Shown here piece after piece: positions 12,427 through 23,080 of a stretch of 64,000 nt of DNA. A program made the position numbers and the translations under genes. The stretch is from NCBI RefSeq assembly GCF_965363235.1, contig NC_134839.1:113950517-114014516 (forward strand), in the 5' to 3' direction. The notes under the pieces were generated by a model. That model made no database searches. It saw only the letters and a program-made list of their open reading frames with translations, and had not been told where the DNA came from. How positions within the stretch are numbered: the stretch's first letter is position 1; the number at the start of each line of letters is the position of its first letter. The stretch is from Mytilus galloprovincialis. Lineage: Eukaryota; Mollusca; Bivalvia; Mytilida; Mytilidae.

Positions 12427-12586
12427 CAGTGGCGGATCCAGAAATTTTCATAAGTGGGGGCCCACTGACTGACCTAAGAGGGGGCCCGCTCCAGTCACAC
12501 TTCAGTAATTCCCTATATAAGCAACCAAATTTTTTCCCAAAAGGGGGGGTCCGGGGCCCCCTGGCCCCCCTCTAAATCCGCCTCTG
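12427..12586. mobile_element. Short hAT-like MITE (CAGTGGCGGATCC)
   Basis: A 160-bp unit with termini CAGTGGCGGATCCAGA and the inverted match TCTAAATCCGCCTCTG encloses G- and C-rich runs that can pair. CAGNGGCGGATYYAG is the terminus of a widespread animal hAT-type MITE. The target duplication is not clean: GTTTT occurs at both sides, within T-rich flanks. Confidence 0.7.
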
Positions 12587-12826
12587 GTTTTTTGGGATGA
12601 CCTCAATTGTAAATTTGAATTTCTTGGTTACTTTGTTTCAGATTATTGTTTCCTAAATATAATATGAAACAGAGCAGTTAATATAGAAAATGAAATGCTA
12701 TGTCTGTTACCTTAATGGTAAATCAACACTAAGAATCCATGACTTCTGATTGTCTTTCATTTCTTTTACAATATATGAGAGTCTCACTTGCCATCAACTA
12801 TAATGGATATTTAAGATCTTCAGTCT

Positions 12827-13710
12827 TTGGTTATCTCATCAACAGTTACATTTTTGTTCCCTTTGGAGATTCCGTATCTAGTTATCGGAATTCCAATGGG
12901 GACTAACTGTGCACCACTTATTGCAGACCTGTTTTTGTATTGCTATGAGTTACAATTTATGACAAAAATCAGCAAAGACCCATCGAAACAACATCTGATA
13001 CACAAATTTATTAATACTTTTAGATATTTGGATGATATATTGGCTCTCAATAATGACGACTTCAGTATGTATACTAAAGAAATTTATCCTGTTGAACTTA
13101 CTTTAAATGAAGCTACTACTAATAATGACCACTGCCCTTTCCTCGATCTTGATATATATCATTAACGGAAAGCTTATACTAAAATTTATGATTAAAAAGA
13201 TGATTTCTCATTTCCTGTCGTTAATTATCCTTTTTAGATGGTGATGTTCCCTTGTCACCATCTTACAGTGTTTATATATCTCAACTTGTACGATTCGCTT
13301 GTGTATGTAACAATGTTTTAGATTTTAACGAGAGAAATTTATGTATTACTGAAAAATTATTACACCAGGGTTTTCGATATCACAAACTAGTCAAAACATT
13401 TACTAAATTTTATCATCGTATGTATAAGGACATCATTCGTAAATATAGCTCAACATGCAGACTTCTTATACGTTCAGGTATTTCACATCCAATATTTTAT
13501 GGAAATATTCTTTATAAAGCTCAAAAATGTCAGTATTCACCTCAGAAGCTAACAAAACCTTTAAATAGACTAATTAAGAAGAGATATAGTTACGATACTG
13601 TTGTCAGGTCATTAAAGATTGCATATTTTGGCGTTAATATTGATTCACTTATAGGGTCTTTGCATCGGAACTTAACACATTTATTATTAATAAACCAGTT
13701 GTTGGCATGA
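12827..13710 (+). pseudogene. Degenerate reverse transcriptase of a non-LTR/Penelope-like retroelement
   Basis: The first block (to 13165) has the RT motifs GIPMGTNCAPLIADLFLY and FRYLDDILAL, so the YxDD catalytic motif is still readable. After stops and a shift between 13165 and 13252, a second block (to 13710) carries the downstream conserved part VYISQLVRFACVCNN ... LLHQGFRYHKL. The upstream RT motifs are absent. I recognise this RT type from many invertebrate repeats, but the exact clade (Penelope-like or other) cannot be fixed by eye. It is dead by stop codons and 5' truncation. Confidence 0.8.
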
Positions 13711-14326
13711 CACGGGTTATGTTCTTCTCATATATGTTATGATGGTATGATACTAAACCCCTCACGGGGAGGATTGTGTCTGATATTCATATAATGAAGA
13801 CATAATTTTTCAATCAGTTTAATTGAAGTCTGGAGCTGGCATGTCAGTTAACTGCTAGTAGTCTGTTGTTATTTATGTATAATTGTCATTTTGTTTATTT
13901 TCTTTGGTTACATCTTCTGACATCAGACTCGGACTTCTTTTGAACTGAATTTTAATGTGCGTATTGTTATGCGTTTACTTTTCTGCATTGGCTAGAGGTA
14001 TAGGGGGAGGGTTGAGATCTCACAGACATGTTTAACCCCGCCGCATTTTTGCACCTGTCCAAAGTCAGGAGCCTCTGGCCTTTGTTAGTCTTGTATTATT
14101 TTAACTTTTAGTTTCTTGTGTACAATTTGGAGTTTAGTATGGTGTTCATTATCACTGAACCAGTATATATTTGTTTAGGGGTCAGCTGAAGGACGCCTCT
14201 GGGTGCGAGAATTTCTCGTTGCATTGAAGACCTATTGGTGACCTTCTGCTGTTGTCTGCTCTATGGTCGGGTTGTTGTCTCTTTGACACATTCCCCATTT
14301 CCTTTCTCAATTTTATTCTAGTTGTA
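12827..14326 (+). mobile_element. 5'-truncated retroelement copy with 3' tail
   Basis: The RT pseudogene is followed by a long non-coding tail. The tail includes GGTCTGGAGCTGGCATG-like sequence at 13830, TGTTTAACCCCGCCGCA at 14028 and GTTGTCTCTTTGACACATTC at 14271, and ends at CTCAATTTTA. The same tail pieces recur in both orientations at 15290-15425, 19575-19745 with 21547-21632, 42700-42735, 43030-43165 and 44417-44453. This is a multi-copy family whose 3' end is preferentially kept. Confidence 0.8.
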
Positions 14327-15289
14327 AAAATGTTTAGTTTGCTTGTACTATGTTTGTTAATGGCACAACCGTGACAGTTTTAATTGTAATACTAACTTGG
14401 TCAACTGTATTTTATCTATAGTTCTTAGCATGTTTTAGTAATAAGTAGGTTAAGTGCTATAGGAATAAATTAGTGTAAGGTCAACCATATTTGGTTCATA
14501 GAATCAATTTAAGAACTAAAGATTTACATGTCTGATGGACAAGTCACATGACCTTGATTACTCTTTCATTGGTCCATAAATTAATAAATTAACATTAAAT
14601 TTTATACATACATTGATACATACAATTTTTAAGTCATTTCAGACCTTTTGGTATCTGTTATCTATTTTACAGCCTTAAATAATGTTTTCTGTGCAATGTA
14701 TTATAAACTACATTTTAATAGCATTACTTATGTGTGTAGCATTTCCTGAAATCTTGTATTTTTGTTCAATGCATGTTCAACAGTAGATTATACAATCCAA
14801 ATGTAAAAAAACTCAAAAAAAAAATTGTAGTTATCATTTAGTAAATGTCAAAGTTTATATTATCTATTTCTTCAGAATTTAGTCAGTAGAAACTAGATTG
14901 TTATTGCACTTCAAGAACTCAATCCCAAAGATGATGTGTTGTTAAAATGTAATTATTCTTCAATGAAATGTTATGATTTATGTGATAAATGAACATTTCA
15001 ATCATCATTAAACTGTAGGCAAGTATAATCAGATTTGGTTTACTATAAAACTTCTATATACTTCAAAATCACTTGTGAATATGATGGATTGACTTAAAAT
15101 TTATTAAATAAAATAAAACTTTACCCTATTAAACTTTCACTTCTTGACAATCGTAGAAAACTTGTTGATTTTGGTAGGTTTTCCAGTTTAAGTTCATCAA
15201 TTTGTGCATACTTAAAGTTAACTTTAGAAATATCAGTCAAAAGAATATAACAAGCCACACATTGCAAACACATCCATTTGGAATTTTTT
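14327..15289. other. Intron stretch, nothing recognised
   Basis: AT-rich sequence without repeats that I can match inside the window and without a credible reading frame. Confidence 0.5.
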
Positions 15290-15425
15290 TTAAAATTGAG
15301 AATGGAAATGGGGAATGTGTCAAAGAGACAACCCGACCATAGAACAGACAACAGCAGAAGGTCACCAACAGTCTTCAATGTAGCGAGAAATTCCCACACC
15401 TGGAGGCATCCTTCAGCTGGCCCCT
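15290..15425 (-). mobile_element. Retroelement 3' tail fragment, reverse orientation
   Basis: GGGGAATGTGTCAAAGAGAC, then GACCATAGAACAGACAACAG, then GCATCCTTCAGCTGGCCCC is the reverse complement of the tail at 14195-14315. Only the last 135 bp or so are present, typical of target-primed 5' truncation. The overlapping minus-strand 92-residue reading frame (15121-15399) is produced by this tail and is not a gene. Confidence 0.85.
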
Positions 15426-16211
15426 AAACAATTATATATATTAGTTCAGTAGTTTAGTTTAGTGCAAGGCTGCAAAACATTTGTCTGACATCATTTTACG
15501 ATTTTATAAAAGTTAAAACAGTGTAACTAGGAATTATTTTTTTAAAAAAGAAGGAAATAACTCCTGCTGATAAAAGTTGGGTTTTCAAAGAATAAATGTA
15601 GTTGACAGTAAAAGTGACTTGAAAGAATCTCTTTTTAGTGTATTATAGTCTTAGATTTTTGACAAAAAGACTAAAGATGCAACATGTTTTTGAAAGAAAG
15701 ACTAGTTGTTTTTATTTTTATCCTGTATTTTACAATACAAATACATGTACAGACAAATGAAGGGAGACATATGTATAGTTTAGGCATGTAGTCTACCATG
15801 TCATGTTTCAATGTCAATTTACATATTTTGTATATTTCAGCCCTTTTTCTTACATTGTCTGATTGTAATTATATATACTTGGTCAGACCACATGAAATAA
15901 ATACAAGACAAATTGAGACTATTTGTAATACATAAATGACAAAATCGTGGCTTTAAGGAATCAAAATTAATGACTTTTTAAAGAAAAATGAAATAAAAAC
16001 CTCGAACAATTCCACTGTGATGTAATTAATAAGAAAAAAATCCCTTGTTGATTAGATCAAGGAAGCTAGTCAATCATGATTGGATTACTTTTCCTTTTGT
16101 AGAAAACTAACCAAATATATCATAATAACGGAGAGACTTTTTCGTGTTAGAATTAATATGCTGGGTTCTATCTGACATGATTAGTTTTGCTGTAATTTAC
16201 AAAGAAAATCT
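15426..16211. other. Intron stretch, nothing recognised
   Basis: AT-rich sequence, no exon or repeat identified. Confidence 0.5.
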
Positions 16212-16984
16212 TAAATACTGCATGACACATCATATATATAGAGAATAATACATGGCAAAATCCGTATCATATGTCGTATCATCCCGAGACATCAATATCA
16301 GCCCAAGGGCCTTTAGGCCCGAGGGATGATATTGGTCGAGGGTGATACGGCATGTGATACGGATTTTGCCATGTATTATACGCTTTATCATATATTTCAA
16401 CAGAAGAGTATTATATTATATGAACTGTTTTCTGATCCCGATAGATTAGCACTGGGTTACCTTCAGTTCTGCTTTTGTCTTGGTTCAAAGCCTTAAAATA
16501 ACTGCTTATACAAAGCACCTAGATTACCTTACCATTTGCCTGCTGCTGTTTTAAAAATATTTTGTTTATTATTGTATTTATTTGAGTGTTTTGTATTTTT
16601 TATAGTTGCATTTAAAGTGCCAAAAAATATGAAAACTTGACGTTCGTGACGTTACATACAATATGAAAACTTGACGTTCGTGACGTTACATACCAAACAA
16701 TGACGTCATTAAAAAAATGACCTATTTTGAGGAAATTTTTTCTTAAGCAAAAGAAAAACAAAAAACTTTATGTAAAAAATAAAAAAAAAAAAAAAAAGGT
16801 ATGCGATACGGGTTTTACCATGCGATACGGGGTATGCGATACGGGTTTAGCTATGCGATACGGGGTATGCGATACAGGGTAGGTGATACAGACTGGAAAA
16901 ACAACCTTTATTAGATATACAAAATAGCTGTATTTTGTACTAAATATATGATAAAACTAAATACTGCATGACGCATCATATATA
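16212..16984. repeat. Composite palindromic element with GATACGG motifs and flanking direct repeats
   Basis: At 16244-16380 two arms of about 65 bp form an inverted repeat around GGGCCTTTAGGCCC; both arms carry TGGCAAAATCCGTATCA. At 16800-16880 a tandem stretch repeats ATGCGATACGGG about five times. The whole is bounded by a direct repeat of about 26 bp, AAATACTGCATGACRCATC plus following bases, at 16212 and 16959. The direct repeats could mark a long duplication or be part of the element. The class is unknown. Confidence 0.7.
16630..16695. repeat. Tandem 38-bp duplication with GACGTTCGTGACGTTAC
   Basis: The block AATATGAAAACTTGACGTTC through TGACGTTACATAC occurs twice in a row and is followed by TGACGTCA at about 16701. 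TGACGTCA is the CREB/ATF consensus, but its location inside a repeat gives no evidence of function. Confidence 0.7.
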
Positions 16985-17479
16985 ACTGTAATTGATCAAA
17001 GTTTGATGGGATTTGATTTACCTGATTTTGAGTTAATTATGTATGGCTATCTTGGTAGGATATTAACGCAGGTGTTTTATAATTAACTACAATCAGGCGA
17101 TGCCCTGTAGTCAGTGCTAGGTTTTCTAATTAGTTATAATCAGGTTATTTGTTCATTGATTGGAAGCGAACTGTTTTGTACTGTTTCCAACCTTTATGAC
17201 CAGTAATTAATAGACTGTTATAATAGTAATTCTATGTGGAGACAGTGGAGTATTATTTTATTACATTGTTATAGCCTTTAAGACCCTGTGATGTTCCACA
17301 GCTTAAAGATAAGTCACAATTAAATGCAAAAGCTACAATTTGATTATGAAAAAAATATTGTGAAAATTGTATAGATATAATATTTTTAAACCTTTTTTAA
17401 ATGTATATCTATACTCAAATAGTTTCGTAAAAAAAATACTATTCTTAAGAACTTTACAAATTTATGGACCAATTTAAAA
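16985..17479. other. Intron stretch, nothing recognised
   Basis: AT-rich and unique as far as can be seen. Confidence 0.5.
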
Positions 17480-17494
17480 ATGGTGTTGCATTAT

Positions 17495-17640
17495 GAGAAC
17501 TTCAATGTTTGGGATGTACTGATTGGTCCAGAAATATAGGAACTTCAAGGTTTAGGATGTTCTGATTGGTCCAGAAATATAGGAACTTCAAGGTTTAGGA
17601 TGTTCTAATTGGTCCTGAGATATTGAAACCTCACTGCAAA
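17495..17640. repeat. Tandem repeat of about 45 bp, 3 units
   Basis: The repeated block is GGAACTTCAAGGTTTAGGAT then GTTCTGATTGGTCC then AGAAATATA. Units two and three are near identical; the first is diverged. Each carries GATTGGTCC, an inverted CCAAT box, but the location is intronic. Confidence 0.85.
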
Positions 17641-19204
17641 GTTTGTTTACATTCTTAAAGGGGTGGTCAAGGTGGCATAATGTAAAAACATATAAGCTCC
17701 CAATTCAGTGCCTATAAGTTTAATAGTCAAACGTCAAGTAATACCTGATCAAGGAGTCACATGACAAAAGATACTTTCTTAGTTTTGTCGGTTATACTTG
17801 TATCATGCATAGACTTAGTTTAGTCAAACATAAACAGTAATGTTACCAGAGACATATTGTATTATATGTCTCTGATGTTACCAAGTGCTGTTCATTTTTA
17901 CCATGTTACAATATTAGTTACTATATCAAAGTAACTTATGTTAGAGGTAATTTATCATATTAAAAAGGCATTAGTACTTCTGTGGGTACAAACACTGCAG
18001 TGATTATACATTTATTTTAGATTTAAAGCTTCATTAAAATATTATTTAAGTTGCCCCAGTGCCAACGGGAATCTGGTGCCAATGGGAATCTATTATGGAG
18101 GTGGATGTATAGATGAGATAAACATTTACCCTCATTCTGATAAACTAAGTTAAAGAGAAGGTAGGCTGGTATAATTTTGGGGCGAATTTGGTAATTGGAA
18201 TATAGAGAACATACCCAAATGAATTTAGTTTTAAAGAGGAGGTACCCTGGTACATTTTTAGACTTATTAGGTCCTACCAATTTACCAAAAATAGAACATT
18301 GTATTACATCATTCCTAATACAACTTGTGAACTTTTGGAATAAAAGCTCTCAGCAAATGTAAGTATTAGACTAGACATATATAATGCTACAGTTGACTAT
18401 GATATCATTTACTGGGGAAGAATACTTGATATTTTTTTTTGGGGAATTCAGATCAGATGACACCCCTCCTAACGCCCCTCTATGATCATGATGATGCTAA
18501 ACCTAACTTTTTGTAACCTTTCTTAAAATACATAAATATAAGTAATTCAAGTTTCTGCAAAACAATATTCTACAAAACATTGTCTGACAGTATAAACTGG
18601 TGAAAACCAGACTTCTTAAATTACTATAATAAAAAGGAAATTGTATCATTACAGTTTAAAGTGTTCATTTATAAAAGTCCTTATTTGACTATTCAATATT
18701 ATACAAATTCAGTTAAAAATACCGATATATAGGGAATTAATGTCTACTTAGAATACATTACTGTATATTGGGTCGGTCTAACTGTTTGTCTCTATTTATG
18801 TACTCTTCTGATTACCCAGACTGTGTAATGGTCTTACTTTAAGTATTGTACTGTGACAAATCTTAAACGATATTTAGTTGCATAATAATCATTATAATGG
18901 AAACTTATTGGGATTGTAAATAGGATTATAACGGAGTGTATGTAAAGGGCTATATTTATTCAGATATATAGGTCTGTTTATAGTGGAAGATACATCAAGG
19001 TTCATTGTCTGTCGTGAGAGATAGAAAAATGTTCATTATTTAGACGGTTTTGTCAGTTTTGCAGTTTTCAATAACATTTAAGAATAAGTAATTTTTTAGT
19101 AAATATAGCTGAATTGTGTTTTACTACAACCAGACTGGTCTCTAAAAAATTGAAGAAATGAACGAGTATCCACATTTTTTTAATAATAAAAAATGGACTA
19201 AATA
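17641..19204. other. Intron stretch, little recognised
   Basis: There is a small local duplication of GGAATCTGGTGCCAAYGGGA-type sequence near 18055-18090. No exon or larger repeat was found. Confidence 0.45.
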
Positions 19205-19255
19205 AAAAAAGATGTGGTATGATTGCCAATGAGACAACTGTCCACAAGACTAGCA
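19205..19255 (-). mobile_element. Retroelement tail fragment (second family), reverse
   Basis: AAGATGTGGTATGATTGCCA followed by ATGAGACAACTGTCCACAAGA is the reverse complement of the tail at 30545-30592. This is a second family, distinct from the RT element at 12.8 kb. Confidence 0.8.
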
Positions 19256-19574
19256 GGTTATATGAGAAGTTGTTTTGTAGGGTTTTCTTTACTGTCAACA
19301 GTCTTGTAAAAAGATTCATAACTAAAGAATATTCTTATCTGTTCTTCAAATCAGGAACTGACAAACTTTTATATTTTGTGTTAATGTTGAGAGAGGGGTC
19401 ACTGTCTTGTTTGTGTGTACCTTGCAACACCTTTTATTCTTGATTGAAAATTTCAAGTTAGAATTGGAAGTAGCAAAATTGTTTTATATTGTTTGGAGTA
19501 GATGGTACACCACGACAAAATAATTTCCAAACTTTTATTTAACTTTAAATTCTAAACTATTATATACATAATCT

Positions 19575-21632
19575 TTCAATCAGTTTAATTGAGGTCTGGA
19601 GCTGGCATGTCAGTTAACTGCTAGTAGTCTGTTGTTATTTATGTATTATTTTCATTTTATTTATTTTTTGTTTGTTACATCTTCTGACATCGGACTCGGA
19701 CTTCTCTTGAACTGAATTATAATGTGTGTATTGTTATGCATTTATTTTAATACAACCGCAAAAATTGAAAATTTTTTGTCGTATATTGGTATCACGTTGG
19801 CGTCGTCGTCTGCGGTGTCGTCCGATTACTTTTAGTTTTCGCACTCTAACTTTAGTAAAAGTGAATAGAAATCTATGAAATTTTAACACAAGGTTTATGA
19901 CCACAAAAGGAAGGTTGGGATTGATTTTGGGAGTTTTGGTCCCAACATTTTAGGAATTAGGGGCCAAAAAGGGCCCAAATAAGCATTTTCTTGGTTTTCG
20001 CACTATAACTTTAGTTTAAGTAATTTTTAAATAGAAATCTATGAAATTTTGACACAAGGTTTATGACCACAAAAAGGAAGGTTGGGATTGATTTTGGGAG
20101 TTTTGGTTCCAACAGTTTAGGAATTAGGGGCCAAAAAGGGCCCAAATAAGCATTATTCTTGGTTTTTGCACAATAAGTTTAGTATAAGTAAATAGAAATC
20201 AATGAAATTTAAACATAAGGTTTATGACCACAAAAGGAAGGTTGGGATTGATTTTGGGAGTTGAGGTCCCAACAGTTTAGTAATAAGGGGCCAAAAAGGG
20301 GCCCAAATAAGCATTATTCTTGGTTTTTCGCACCATAACTTTAGTATAAGTATATAGAAATCTATGAAATTTAAACACAAGGTTTATGACCATAAAAGGA
20401 AAGTTAGGTTTGATTTTGGGAGTTTTGGTCCCAACAGTTTAGGAACAAGGGCCCAAAATTGAACTTTGTTTGATTTCATCAAAAATTGAATAATTGGGGT
20501 TCTTTGATATGCCGAATCTAACTGTGTATGTAGATTCTTAATTTTTGGTCCCGTTTTCAAATTGGTCTACATTAAGGTCCAAAGGGTCCAAAATTAAACT
20601 TAGTTTGATGTTAACAAAAAACGAATCCTTGGGGTTCTTTGATATGCTGAATCTAAAAATGTACTTAGATTTTTGATTATTGGCCCAGTATTCAAGTTGG
20701 TTCAAATCGGGGTCCAAAATTAAACTTTGTTTGATTTCATCAAAAATTGAATAATTGGGGTTCTTTGATATGCCAAATCTAACTGTGTATGTAGATTCTT
20801 AATTTTTGATCCCGTTTTCAAATTGGTCTACATTAAAGTCCAAAGGGTCCAAAATTAAACTAAGTTTGATTTTAACAAAAATTGAATTCTTCGGCTTTTT
20901 GATATGCTGAATCTAAACATGTACTTAGATTTTTGATTATGGGCCCAGTTTTCAAGTTGGTCCAAATCAGGATCCAAAATTATTATATTAAGTATTGTGC
21001 AATAGCAAAAAATTTTCAATTGCACAGTATTCAGCAATAGCAAGAAATCTTTAATTGCACAGTATTGTGCAATAGCAAGAAATTTTCAATTGCACAATAT
21101 TGCGCAATAGCAAGAAATCTTCAATTGCCCAGTATTGTGCAATAGCAAATATTTTCAATTGCACAGTATTGCGCAATAGCAAGAAATATCTAATTGCACA
21201 ATATTGTGCAATAGCAAGAAATTTTCAATTGGAGTTATCTTTCTTTGTCCAGAATAGTAGTTGAATCAACTTAAATCATTGTTTTATACAATATACAACG
21301 TATTTTCACTTTTGGTACTACCAACTGATAAATTAAAACAATCTTTACCATTCAGAAATAACAAGCACTTTATTTTACATTTTAATATTTTATGATGTAT
21401 TTAAATGAGTAGTTATTGTTGCAAACTCCATTAGTAATTTGAATTGAGATCAGTTTTGGAAAAAGGGAAAGGGGAATGTGAAAAAAAATGGGGGGGTTAA
21501 ATTTTTCTCATTTCAGATTTCATAAATAAAAAGAAAATTTCTTCAAACATTGGTGACCTTCAGCTGTTGTCTGCTCTATGATCGGGTTGTTGTCGCTTTG
21601 ACACATTCCCCATTTCCTTTCTCAATTTTAAG
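19575..21632 (+). mobile_element. Retroelement tail joined to family A HINE, copy 2
   Basis: 19575-19748 matches the tail of the 12.8-kb retroelement (TCTGGAGCTGGCATGTCAGT). It is interrupted by a family A element starting AATACAACCGCAAAAATT (19751). This runs through four CACAAGGTTTATGACC units, then repeats with GGGGTTCTTTGATATGC, and stops in the family A sequence at about 21547 (AATTTCTTCAAACAT). At that point the retroelement tail resumes 250 bp further along (TTGGTGACCTTCAGCTG to CAATTTTA). The family A 3' terminus and part of the tail are both missing, which suggests deletion after insertion. Confidence 0.8.
20990..21232. repeat. Tandem array of about 38 bp with GCAATAGCAAGAAAT
   Basis: Six or so units contain GTGCAATAGCAAGAAATTTT then CAATTGCACAGTATT. 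Each junction forms a short dyad (GCACAGTATTGTGC or GCACAATATTGCGC). It is the second internal array of family A copy 2 and is absent from copy 1, so array content varies between copies. Confidence 0.9.
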
Positions 21633-22266
21633 ATCAACAGAGCTGCACATTCATATTTTCAAGGCATCACTATATTGGTTAATTATTACAATTTCTAAAG
21701 TGACTTTACTGTGTAGGGAATCAGCCATGTCCTTAATTTGGAACTCTTGATTTCATTTAGAAAATTGACAGTCTAATTATCTTCCAACAGGGGCCTCATT
21801 AAAACTAGCTTAATTATAGAATTTTCACAACAGAAATTTGTGCATTTCCTGGTAAATAATGTTAAAGGAAATTCCATTTTATCTTTCCAAATAAGATGGT
21901 TAATTAATGCTGTCAACAAGTCAGTTAATCTTTAAGATGTATATGATATGATTCTGCAATAAGCTCGGTCATTTCTTTATGTTGATTGTATTACAGGTTT
22001 CATTTTATCTTTAATAGCCATCTTCTGTATGCAATGACTGCATCTTGTTATCTTACAAAAAAAAAACTTATAAGAAATGTAGGAGATAATACCAAGGGAG
22101 CATTTATAATTCTTAATTGAATTAAATACAGGCAACATCTTGACTATAAACTACAAGACAAATAACTATACTCAAAACTAATATATGCACTTCATATACA
22201 CCACTAAAAGACTATTATAGGTCTGTATGTTTATATTTTATTCAATGACTTATTTATATTTTCCAG
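21633..22266. other. Intron end, nothing recognised except the acceptor
   Basis: The only notable signal is the polypyrimidine-rich acceptor TTATTTATATTTTCCAG ending at 22266. Confidence 0.5.
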
Positions 22267-23080
22267 ATGTATACCATGGAGATCATAGAGCATAGAGAGA
22301 ACAGTCCATATATTGATGAGATTACAGGGACAACAGGACAAGAGGGAGATGAGAAGACTATTATCAGTACTATGTATTAAAAGGGAGGCGACTCTTACTT
22401 AGGGAACACAAGATCAAAAATTGAAATCATACGATGTTTCATTGTAATTTACATTCTCCAAATTAAAGGAAATAAATTAAAGGAATTTGCAAGCAATGTT
22501 CAAAATTTACCAGGAAATATTTTGTTTTTTTTCAGTATTATTTTCACTAAGAAATTGCAAATTTTAACTCATGGCTAAAGAAACTTTTAACAAATCGAAA
22601 TGTTTTTTTTATTTCCAATCAAATATAATTCCTAGACGCTATCTAAAGTATTTTTGTGATACCACAGTTAAGAATAGATATAAGAAGATGGGGTATGAGT
22701 ACCAATGAGTAAATATGAAACAATATCTTTATGGTTCCGGTGTACAATGGGAGTATATAGTTTTGACCGAACAATCTTGTGTTTCCAGTCTATCTGGAGA
22801 AACTTTCCCACGAGAGACATGTAAAAAGGGCAGTATTGATCGTGTTGAATGGGTCATTGAAAGAGAACTATTGTTTTTATGCTGTATTCATTGTTGAATT
22901 ATTGATCAAAGTTTGAGAGTCTAGTTAACTTTTCTTTTGTTGTTTATTAAGAATTTATAAGATAATGTTCATGCAGACTGAGTTTAACATTGTAGATACA
23001 TTTATTGTTTTGTTTGAATAATTTGTAAACATGTTATTGTTTTTGAGTGGAAATAAACCTTTATAAATATCATTGTTGAT
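22267..23080 (+). other. ZC3H10: Probable 3'UTR terminal exon of ZC3H10
   Basis: A good acceptor precedes a stretch with a 37-codon frame (MYTMEIIEHRENSPYIDEIT and onward, TAA at 22378-22380). In the ZC3H10 reading frame the sequence lies after the stop, so it would be untranslated. A poly(A) signal AATAAA is at 23052-23057 (in GTGGAAATAAACC). Alternatively it could be the last coding exon of an unrelated transcript, since the 37-codon frame is unusually rich in acidic residues for non-coding DNA. Confidence 0.45.

Larger units (their letters stand above)
6863..22266 (+). other. ZC3H10: Inferred ZC3H10 3'UTR intron (15.4 kb)
   Basis: The donor GTAAGTAC is at 6863. The best downstream acceptor is TTTATATTTTCCAG ending at 22266. 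The interval contains no plus-strand cellular exon that I can recognise. It holds HINE-like repeats (7.3-11.3 kb), a small hAT-type MITE, two retroelement remnants and several palindromes. The pairing of donor and acceptor is inference from splice-site quality only. Confidence 0.45.

Noticed and set aside
15121..15399. 92-residue minus-strand frame
   Set aside because: Half of it is the reverse retroelement tail found many times in the window.
16695..16710. TGACGTCA as a cAMP response element
   Set aside because: Single palindrome inside a repeat-rich intron with no promoter evidence.
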